Assembly (NCBI GenBank): GCA_016705545.1
Contig: JADIYA010000015.1
Coordinates: 1 to 12,749 of the forward strand
Direction of reading: 5' to 3'
DNA: 12,749 bases
DNA from: Flavobacteriales bacterium
Lineage (GTDB): Bacteria > Bacteroidota > Bacteroidia > Flavobacteriales_F > PHOS-HE28
Shown: piece after piece, positions 1-6,712 of the stretch
How the letters are laid out: the number at the start of each line of letters is the position of its first letter
Position numbering within the stretch: the stretch's first letter is position 1
Position numbers and translations under genes: made by a program
Notes under the pieces: model-generated
The model's database searches: none
The model's input: only the letters and a program-made list of their open reading frames with translations
What the model was told of the DNA's origin: nothing

Positions 1-1650
1 CGCCTCAGCGGTTACCAGTGCATCACTGTATGCATCGCCGTTAACGTTTCCTGCAGCAGCGACGTTGATTCCATAATAGGAGAGAGACTGGCCGCTTTGA
101 ACAGACCAGTTCGCTACCCATGAAACCTCAGCCGCACGGCCATGAAAGACGCATAGCTGTCCTGCATTGGGCGCCCACCGGTCGCTGCCCGGAGCGCCGA
201 TCACGATATCGCTGTACCCGTCCCCGTTCACATCACCGGCGCTGGCCACGCTCGTGCCCCAGTCACTTCCGCTATCAGGGCCATTGAGCCGCAGAATGGG
301 CTGGGCGCTCAGGCCTGGGCTGAACCCTTGTGCAAGCGGACTTGGCCAGCATCAACATGGCCATCGTCCGTATCCGGTGCGCCCAGCAGCACCTCCTCAA
401 CCATCGGCGTCAATATCACCGGCAGGCCGCTGACGGTCCAGAGGGCATCTCGTTCATTGCCTTGCGCTGACCAACTGACACCGGCAGCAAGACCTGATGC
501 TGTGCCGCGGTACAGGAATACAGCGCCTTCGTTCTGCTGGCCTGCGTCAAAGAACGGAGCACCGATGAGCACGTCGCTGTAGCCGTCCCCGTTGGTATCA
601 CCAGCACTGCTCACCGATCGACCGAAATAGGCGAAGTCCTGGTTCCCTGTTCGCTGCGCATGCAAGGCAGTGGACACGCCGGAAGCCGAGCCGAGATACA
701 CGTACACGGCGCCCTCTTGCAAAAAGGCGCCGTCATATTGATCTGCGCCCACGATCACATCGCTGTACCCGTCGGCATTTAGATCTCCGGCGCTCGCAAC
801 GCAACCACCGTAGGCCGCCCCAACCTGATTGATTTCTGTGATCCATGCCGGTGTTGCATTAAGTCCGGTCGACATGCCATGGTAAACGTAGGCCCGCCCC
901 TCACCGGGTTGGCCGTTGGAGTACCCGGGGCACCAATGAGCACGTCCGAAAACCCATCCGCATTCACGTCTCCAGCACTAGCTATGCTTGAACCGAATTG
1001 CGCGGTCGTTTGGTTGCCCTCGGCTGTCCAGGCGGGAACGTCTGATCCGGCGATGGTGGTGCTACCTGGGTAGAGATAAACCCTGCCCTCGTCGGTCTGG
1101 CCATTATCGTGCAAGGGCGCGGATATGAGGATGTCACTGAGGCCATCGCCGTTGACATCACCGGCGGTACTGACATCGCTGCCGAAGCGCGCATTCGCCT
1201 GGCCACCGAATGCCCACCAGACAGCCGGCGCCGGACCCAATCCTGATGGGCTGCTGATGAAAAGGAAAGCGCTGCCTTGGTCGGCGAAGCCGCCGTCGAA
1301 CAATGGTACACCGACGATCATCGCTTCTGCCGTCACCATTAAAATCACCTGCACTATTTACTACGGAACCCATCGGTGCCGTAGCGGAGCCAGAACCCAC
1401 ATCCCAGTCCGGTACGTTGCTGATGGTAGTTGGGCTGCTGGGCATGCCAAGGAACAAGTACGACCGACCCTCCTGCGCCTGGCCGTTGGAAAAGGCCCAA
1501 GCCCCCACGAGCAAGTCGGCGTAGCCATCGCCGTTCGTATCTCCGGCCTTCTCTACTACACAGAAATACGCGCTCGCCTGATTCGCTTCTGCGCTCCACC
1601 ATGCTTGTGCCCCCAAGCCGGTCGCGCTTCCTCTGAACAGTTCGACACGT
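1..1650 (-). pseudogene. FG-GAP repeat protein, continuation with frameshifts (repeats 7-15), runs off the window
   Basis: This continues the preceding protein in four successive frames: about 1616-1335, 1335-930, 930-325 and 325-1. Each junction rejoins a recognisable repeat. Near 1330 NGDGRSD joins AMIVGVP. Near 924-930, in an ACCCGGGG run, GAPG joins YSNGQPGEGRAYVYHG. Near 318-330 the HQG of one blade joins FSPGLSAQPILRLNG. Reading through them gives at least nine more FG-GAP units, hence at least 15 in all and about 1,190 residues before the window ends inside unit 15 (AAAGNVNGDAYSDALVTAEA). Inside unit 13 two small indels near 395 and 425-430 compensate each other. A C-terminal sorting domain of the type IX secretion system would be expected beyond the edge but is not visible. 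I mark it as broken because the given sequence cannot be translated in one frame. I think indel errors are the likelier cause than decay. Confidence 0.8.
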
Positions 1651-3575
1651 CCTCATTGAATTCAGGACCGTCATACATGTATGCACCCACCGCGACATCG
1701 TCATAGCCGTCTCCATCGAAGTCGCCGATGCCGGCCACGCTGAACCCGAACGTTGAATTTCCTTGACCTGCGCTAGCCGACCAAGCGGGGGTCGCTGCCA
1801 GGCCTGTTGCGGAGCCCAAGTAGAGGTAGGCGGCACCTTCGTCGGTGAACACCACATCCTCCCCATTCGCTCCTACTATGAGATCGCCAAATCCATCCGA
1901 GTTGACGTCGCCCGCATCATCCACGTCGATGCCGAAGTACCCATTCGTTTGGCTTCCGTTCCGCGTCCAGGATGCTGTGAGGGCGGGTCCACCGGCTGAC
2001 CCATAGTATACGTATGTGGCCCCGGAATTGGTGAATCCACCATCCATCATATACGCGCCCACGGCAACTTCATCAAAACCATCACCGTTCGCGTCGGCAA
2101 GTCCGGTTACGGAGTGGCCATACGACGCACCGGCTTGGTTGATCTCTGCTGTCCACAACGGAGTGGCTCCTGGTCCAGTTGCCGAACCGGCATAGACATA
2201 AGCGCGGCCCTCGCCGGCTTGCCCATTTGTGTAACCGCGTGCACCGATGATGATGTCATCATAGCCATCATTGTTCACGTCTCCGGCGCTTGATACGCTT
2301 GAGCCGAAGAACGCCGATGCTTGGTTGCCCTCCATGTGCCACGACCAGTTCAGAGTCCCCGGTGCACCCAGGAGGACAGAGACTCTGCCCTCGGTGGCTT
2401 GTCCATTGGAATAGCCTTCCGCGCCAACGATGACATCACCTATCCCATCGCCGTTCACATCACCTGCGGAAGCGACGGCGCGCCCAAAGAGACTGCCAGC
2501 GATGGCTGTCGTCATGAACGTGACCGATGGGTTCACATCGAGACCAGTGCTAGAGCCGAAGTAGAGGCTCATCTTGCCCCTGTTCGGCACTACTTCATCC
2601 CAACCCGGACAACCGATGACCACCTCATCGAACCCATCATTGTTCAAGTCTCCTATGCCTGCAAGGCTGGTGCCCCAATTCGCATCCGCCTGATCGCTTT
2701 CCGCCGTCCATGCCGCCGTGGTGCTCAACGGATCCACGGTGATCGGGTACACCGCCTGTGCATCCGTTACTGCGAGCACGATCTCATCGTCCTCCAAACG
2801 CGCGGTCGCTTCCAGCGTATCGCCGTTCGCATCCCAAACATGCAGGTCCTTGTACCAGAGCGCGGGCACAGAACTGTCCGTGCCTTCCACGGGAGCACAG
2901 AAAGCGAGGGCGTTTCCGCCCTTGTCCACGGCGTTCAGCGTGCTGGTGTAGTTGAGCCGAACTTCCAATGGGCCATCGCCTTGCGGCCTTTCGCGCACCA
3001 CGAAATTCTGGCGCATGCCGTCCTCGCTATTGTGGTAATCCATGGTGAAGCCACCGTGGTCGGCAACCAGCGAAGCTTCAAGCGTGGTGATGGTGGCCGA
3101 GTCGGATGGCAGCATCCAATCTCCGGGCTTGCCGATGCGATCGAGGGTCAGTTCGACCTTCCAGGCATCCTCGACCACTCTCGGCTTCAGTTCGAAGCCA
3201 TCGACGTGGTAGGTGATGCGCAGGTCCTGCTTGCGGTTGGGGCTTTGGTAGGCACCTGCTTGTTCCTGGTAGTTGATGTGGTACTCGCTGCTGGCGATGT
3301 TCGCCATCACGGTGTTGTACCACTCGTCGGGGATGGCTGCTTCGGGCGCGGCGTTCAGGTTGTCCAAGGGAGCTTGGTCCAGCTGGAACGGCCCACCGAT
3401 GGGGAACAATGGCAGCACAGCGCTTCGGGCTGCATGTGCTGGTGCGGAGCGCTCAGGTTTCGGCTGCTGGACCGCATGATCGGTCATATGAAGTGGGGCG
3501 GCCAAGCCCCGCCAACAGGCTCAGGCCGAGCGCTTGCCGGGCAAGGGCGTTGAGGAACGTGCGGACCGGGTGCAT
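1556..3575 (-). CDS. Secreted FG-GAP repeat (integrin-alpha-like propeller) protein, N-terminal segment
   Basis: This is the first part of a very large exported protein. The long open frame from 3505 begins at a TTG and lacks a signal peptide. An ATG at 3573-3575 opens a short frame encoding a typical signal peptide (MHPVRTFLNALARQALG, then LSLLAGL). Removing one base from the CCCC run at 3507-3510 joins it to the long frame as ...LLAGLAAPLH. About 230 residues of a beta-rich N-terminal domain follow, then six FG-GAP units with the signature AGDVNGDGxxD(V/I)xxGA, for example SSAGDVNNDGYDDIIIGA. The DxNxDGxxD loops are expected to bind calcium. Units of this kind pack as blades of beta-propellers on surface or secreted proteins, often in adhesion. 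The specific ligand is not visible. The frame breaks near 1640-1650 and the protein continues in the next entry. The family call is secure. The exact start is likely but depends on the one-base correction. Confidence 0.86.
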
Positions 3576-3621
3576 GGTAGGGGTAGGTCGGCCAAAGCAC
3601 GACCCTGGCACACGCACCCGC

Positions 3622-3641
3622 AATCATGGTAAACCATGATT
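3622..3641. promoter_or_regulatory. Perfect 9-bp inverted repeat upstream of the FG-GAP gene
   Basis: AATCATGGT at 3622-3630 and ACCATGATT at 3633-3641 are exact reverse complements separated by AA. The dyad centre lies about 57 bases upstream of the proposed FG-GAP start codon at 3575. A related sequence occurs at 9526-9546 upstream of the response regulator (17 of 21 positions identical over 3620-3640). The symmetry fits a dimeric regulator site. No T-rich tail of useful length follows on the minus strand, so a terminator role is less likely. Function is inferred. Confidence 0.45.
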
Positions 3642-3677
3642 TTCAGCCCGATCAGTCCGGGAGGCGGGTAACTATTG

Positions 3678-3715
3678 TTACTCCACCACCGGGCACTGCA
3701 CGCTCACCGTGGTGC
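3678..3715 (-). repeat. 38-bp copy of the histidine kinase 3' end (distal repeat)
   Basis: Bases 3678-3715 match 4675-4712, the last 38 bases of kinase 1, at 37 of 38 positions; the exception is base 3698 (G here, C in the kinase). Read on the minus strand it encodes TTVSVQCPVVE and a TAA stop, against TTVSVECPVVE in the kinase. Similarity stops abruptly upstream of base 3715, so this is a remnant and not a gene. Together with the copy at 4675-4712 it brackets the ATPase gene at 3746-4625. Confidence 0.85.
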
Positions 3716-3745
3716 GCACCGCAGGCCCGCGTCCGTGCGCTACGA

Positions 3746-4625
3746 TCACGCCAAACTTCCGAGTTCGGCGAAGGGCAGCGCGGTAGTGCGGTCATTGAGG
3801 GGATAGCGCCGGGCGCCGGGGTAGATCACCCAGAGTTCATCGAGCCGCAGGTCGGCGAGGGCCACATGCATGCCGCGAGTCAAGCGTGGCGCATCCTCAC
3901 GTTTGATCTCCACGCCGATCCGTTTGCCCTTGTGCTGGTAGAAGAGGTCGAGCTCCGAGCCGCTGTGCACATGATAGAAATAGGGCGTGACGGATGGGAG
4001 GAGCGTGAGCAGCTGTTCGATGACGAAGCCTTCCCAAGAGGCACCCAACTTCGGATGATGGATCAGGTCATGCGTGGATCGAAGGTGGTGGTAGGCGTGC
4101 AGGATCCCCGTATCGCGCAGGTAGATCTTGGGGCTTTTCACCAGCCTCTTGCCCAGGTTCTCGTACCATGGCATGAGGCGGCGCACCATGTAGGTCTGCT
4201 CCAGTGCATCGAGGTAGCGGTTCACGGTCTTCGGTGAAACACCCATGGCCGCAGCGATCTCCGAGGCGTTCCCAAGGCTCTCATTGGATTGACGGGAGAG
4301 CTCCAGGCGAAGCACTGCCGAGAAGCAGGAAGCGCGCTGGGGTGTCCTTGCGGTCGGCCAGCACGCGAAGCACGGGAAAGAGCTGGGGCGCGCGTTGGGC
4401 CTCATCAATGATCACCAGACCGCCGGGGTTCCAGAGCGGTGAGCGGTTGTTCCAGCAATTGACGCGAAGTGGGGTGCTCGAATCGAAGCGAGTGGCTTCG
4501 CGACCAGATGAATACAACTCGGCCAAGGTGCTTTTGCCCACCTGCCGTGGCCCCACAAGCATGGCTATGGGGTTGCGGGTCAAGGCCTTGTCGAGCCGAT
4601 TGAGATAGACCGGTCGATCAATCAT
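3746..4625 (-). pseudogene. AAA/DUF4143 ATP-binding protein, frameshifted and lacking an internal block
   Basis: This belongs to the large family of ATP-binding proteins with an N-terminal AAA domain and a C-terminal DUF4143 domain, common and mobile in bacteria but without an agreed function. The start is ATG at 4623-4625 (MIDRPVYLNRL). Walker A is GPRQVGKST (residues 25-33), Walker B LVIIDEAQ, and FLLLGSAS follows. The frame then breaks near 4310 at CCTGGAGCT: dropping one G restores SPELSRQSNESL. The downstream frame continues with a winged-helix segment (NASEIAAAMGVSPKTVNRYL), then a nuclease-like region with SELDLF and GVEIKRE, ending in PFAELGSLA. In relatives some 80-90 residues separate the ESL motif from the winged helix; here they are directly joined, leaving about 293 residues where 370-400 are usual. 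A compensating indel pair (near 4485 and 4420) also scrambles the stretch before Walker B. An internal deletion or an assembly collapse are both possible. Confidence 0.85.
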
Positions 4626-4627
4626 GG

Positions 4628-4660
4628 TTGAAATATAGGACCTGAAGTCCTGAATTTCAA
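4628..4660. promoter_or_regulatory. 33-bp dyad between kinase 1 and the ATPase gene
   Basis: Outer arms TTGAAAT (4628-4634) and ATTTCAA (4654-4660) and inner arms AGGAC (4637-4641) and GTCCT (4647-4651) are nested symmetrically around the loop CTGAA, with two unpaired bases on each side. The dyad ends two bases before the ATPase ATG. It could be an operator, a hairpin ending the kinase transcript, or a recombination site. No T-tract supports a classical terminator. Confidence 0.55.
4630..4660 (-). promoter_or_regulatory. Candidate Bacteroidota-type promoter for the ATPase gene
   Basis: On the minus strand TTG (4660-4658) is followed after 20 bases by TATATTTC (4637-4630), seven of eight bases in keeping with TAnnTTTG, the known Bacteroidota -7 element. 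The ATG follows four bases later, so a transcript from here would be nearly leaderless. The elements coincide with the 33-bp dyad, so a protein bound there could block initiation. Pattern match only. Confidence 0.35.
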
Positions 4661-4674
4661 GTATAATGAGTGCC

Positions 4675-4712
4675 TTACTCCACCACCGGGCACTCCACGC
4701 TCACCGTGGTGC
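4675..4712 (-). repeat. 38-bp direct repeat, proximal copy inside the kinase 1 gene
   Basis: These are the last 38 coding bases of kinase 1, including its TAA stop. They recur at 3678-3715 in the same orientation with one mismatch. The two copies start 997 bases apart and bracket the ATPase gene. The equivalent end of kinase 2 (6713 onward) is similar but less identical, so the distal copy resembles kinase 1 most. Confidence 0.85.
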
Positions 4713-6666
4713 CTTTGCCGGGCGTGCTATCCACCTGTGCGGTGGCGCCAATCGCAGCGGCCCGGCTGCGCACATTGCCCAGGCCCATGCCATCGGTCCG
4801 CTGCGTGGCATCGAATCCCACACCGTTGTCGCTCACCACCACGCTCAGTCGGCCGGGCGTGCGCGTTACGCCGATGATCAGCTCACTGGCTTTCGCATGC
4901 TTTAGCACATTGCTCACGAGCTCCTGCACGATGCGGTAGAGCGCGATCTCCACGCTGCGCTCCAGCCGTTGGTCCAGACCGAACGCTTTCAGTTCGACCT
5001 GCATGCGCCCGGTGATATGCAGCGTATCGCGCAAGTCCTTCAGGGCTTTTTCCAACCCGAATCTGCTCAGGGTGGCGGCGGCCATGTCGTGGCTGATCTG
5101 GCGCAACTCGCTCACGGTCTGGTCCAGCAGACGGTTCACCTTCTGGTACTGCTGGTCATCGCGCACTTGCTCCACGCGGTCCTCCAAGGCGCTCATGTTG
5201 GCCTTGATGCCTCCGAGCATGCCGCCCAGCCGGTCGTGCAGGTCCCTGCCCATGCGGTCGCGTTCTTTTTCCTGCCCATCGAGCATGGCGTTGATGCTCT
5301 TCAGTTCCTGCTGAGCAAGAAGCTGGTCCACCTGCTGGTCGTGGAGGATGGCCTCCTGTTCGCGCAAGCGTTTGGCCTGGCGCAGGCGATGCACAAGCAG
5401 GAAGGCGATGATGCCCAATGCCAAGGCCACGGTACCGCCGACCATGATGGCTCGTGTTCGGCGTTCCTTCTCCACTTGCAATTGCCCGTCGTAGGAGCAG
5501 CGCAGGTCTTCGGCTTGGCGCACGCGCTCCAGACTGTCGGCGAATGCTTCTTTGTCGTACTTATATTGCAGGTCACGGCTGATCAAGGCGCGTTTGGTCT
5601 TGTCACCGGAGAGGCTGTCATCCAGCTGCAGATGCAGTTCGTGCATCTCAAGCGCCCTGCGCCAGTCGCCCATCGCGCGGTAGGCCTTGTGCAAGAGCTC
5701 TGCGGCCTCCGCGCGGATGGGCATCTGCACCAGGTTGGTGCCGATGCGAAGCGCATCATTGGCGGCGTTGGCAGCGGCAGCTGGTCGATCCAATTGAATG
5801 AGCGCTTTGGCGACCTGTAGCTGGGCGTAGGCGACACCGACGGTATCCGCGATATCGATGCGGATGCGCATGCTCCGACGCGCGTGGTCCAAGGCTTTCT
5901 CCGGTTGGCCCATCCGGTTGTACGCGGCGGCCATGTGGTTCAGCGACGCAGCGACACCGATGGGCCTGCCTGCGCGCTCATGGATCTTGAGTGCGCGTCG
6001 GTTGTTCGCAAGCGCTTCTTCGCATAGGTCCAGTGAGCGCAAGGGCGTGCAGATCGTGTTCAGTAGGACGCCGGTGTTCACGCTGTCGCCAGCGGCGATG
6101 TGCATGGCCAGGCTCTTGGTGTAGTAGGCCAAGGCTTTTTCGGGATCGCCATGGTCCATGCTCAGGATGCCGAGGCTGGTCATGATCCGCGCGGCACCAA
6201 GCGTATCGCCGAGGGCATCCCGGATTCGCAGCGCCTGATGGTATAGTTCTGATGCACGGTTGAAATCACCGGCTTTGTACAGCGTGCTGGCCTTTGAGCG
6301 GAGGGTACCGGCGACACCGGCGCTGTCGTTCCGGCATTGCTGATCGGCGATGATCGCGTCGTACTTCGCGATCGCGGCTGGAACATCTCCTTTCTTGAGC
6401 AAGCTGTTCGCCTGGTGCTCCAGCGCGCGGTTACGCCAATCATGCTGGCCGGAGTTCTGCGCGAAACGCTCTTGCTGCAGTGCTAGTGAAAAGGCGCTGT
6501 CCGCGTCGGTGCGTACGGCACGGATCAATCTGTTCAGCGCATCGAGGCGAAGGGTATCGTGGTTCGAAGCGTCGTTCCATGCGCTCCATAGCGAATCCGT
6601 GTTCTGCGCATGGAGGTTCGCATGGGCAAGGACCAGCGACAAGAGCAAGACTGTGCGTGCGATCAT
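4675..6666 (-). CDS. TPR-containing membrane sensor histidine kinase, NarL class (kinase 1)
   Basis: This is the only intact large gene here, 663 residues. It has a signal peptide (residues 1-20, LVLAHANLHA), then a periplasmic array of TPR-like helical repeats (about 60-375; a typical unit is the DPEKALAYYTKSLAMHIAAGD stretch), one membrane helix (about 406-426, ending GIIAFLLVH), a coiled-coil linker (430-470), and the kinase core. The HisKA_3 box RMGRDLHDRLGG carries the phosphorylated His477. The HATPase domain has the N box QELVSNVLKHA (581-591, Asn586), the G1 box SDNGVGF (612-618) and the G2 box GMGLGN (626-631). The ATG at 6664-6666 fits directly before the signal peptide. It lies 46 bases downstream of kinase 2 and should be cotranscribed with it and with the response regulator at 8833-9491, its probable phosphotransfer partner. 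The stimulus is unknown. Completeness of all catalytic motifs makes an active kinase likely. Confidence 0.94.
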   Translation of the reverse strand: MIARTVLLLSLVLAHANLHAQNTDSLWSAWNDASNHDTLRLDALNRLIRAVRTDADSAFSLALQQERFAQNSGQHDWRNRALEHQANSLLKKGDVPAAIAKYDAIIADQQCRNDSAGVAGTLRSKASTLYKAGDFNRASELYHQALRIRDALGDTLGAARIMTSLGILSMDHGDPEKALAYYTKSLAMHIAAGDSVNTGVLLNTICTPLRSLDLCEEALANNRRALKIHERAGRPIGVAASLNHMAAAYNRMGQPEKALDHARRSMRIRIDIADTVGVAYAQLQVAKALIQLDRPAAAANAANDALRIGTNLVQMPIRAEAAELLHKAYRAMGDWRRALEMHELHLQLDDSLSGDKTKRALISRDLQYKYDKEAFADSLERVRQAEDLRCSYDGQLQVEKERRTRAIMVGGTVALALGIIAFLLVHRLRQAKRLREQEAILHDQQVDQLLAQQELKSINAMLDGQEKERDRMGRDLHDRLGGMLGGIKANMSALEDRVEQVRDDQQYQKVNRLLDQTVSELRQISHDMAAATLSRFGLEKALKDLRDTLHITGRMQVELKAFGLDQRLERSVEIALYRIVQELVSNVLKHAKASELIIGVTRTPGRLSVVVSDNGVGFDATQRTDGMGLGNVRSRAAAIGATAQVDSTPGKGTTVSVECPVVE

Positions 6667-6712
6667 CGCTGGGGCAGTACAAGGTCAACAATGTACATGG
6701 TGGGCGCTTGCG
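6667..6712. other. Short spacer between the two kinase genes with a small inverted repeat
   Basis: The 46-base spacer contains GTACA (6677-6681) and TGTAC (6692-6696) as inverted arms around 10 bases. No promoter or terminator is clear. The short gap supports cotranscription of kinase 2 and kinase 1. Confidence 0.4.

Larger units (their letters stand above)
3576..3745. other. Intergenic region between the ATPase gene and the FG-GAP gene
   Basis: These 170 bases contain no complete gene. From the ATPase stop towards the FG-GAP start they hold a GC-rich inverted repeat (arms GTGCGC 3735-3740 and GCGCAC 3714-3719), a copy of the kinase 3' end (3678-3715), a short CCCG/CGGG inverted repeat near 3647-3661, and a perfect 9-bp dyad (3622-3641). 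I see no U-tract that would make any of these hairpins a convincing intrinsic terminator on the minus strand. Confidence 0.6.

Noticed and set aside
1..3505. CRISPR array or DNA-level tandem repeat suggested by the regular spacing of similar sequence
   Set aside because: The periodicity is about 180-190 bases, reads as diverged protein repeats and lacks identical short repeats with unique spacers.
2321..3553. A 410-residue open frame on the plus strand opposite the FG-GAP gene
   Set aside because: It is antisense to a region whose minus-strand translation shows regular FG-GAP motifs. The plus-strand product has no recognisable domain and its composition follows from the complementary codons of a GC-rich gene.
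3622..3641. The perfect dyad as an intrinsic terminator
   Set aside because: The stem is AT-rich and no run of T follows on the minus strand. The TTTT at 3640-3643 would suit only plus-strand transcription, where no gene is present.
3678..4712. The bracketed unit as an insertion sequence
   Set aside because: No transposase or integrase is present in it, and the 38-bp repeats are far longer than ordinary target duplications. I keep only the weaker claim of an insertion- or deletion-type rearrangement.
4969..5820. A 283-residue plus-strand frame opposite kinase 1
   Set aside because: The minus strand encodes an intact kinase with every catalytic motif; the plus-strand frame is its shadow. A similar shadow opposite kinase 2 was rejected for the same reason.
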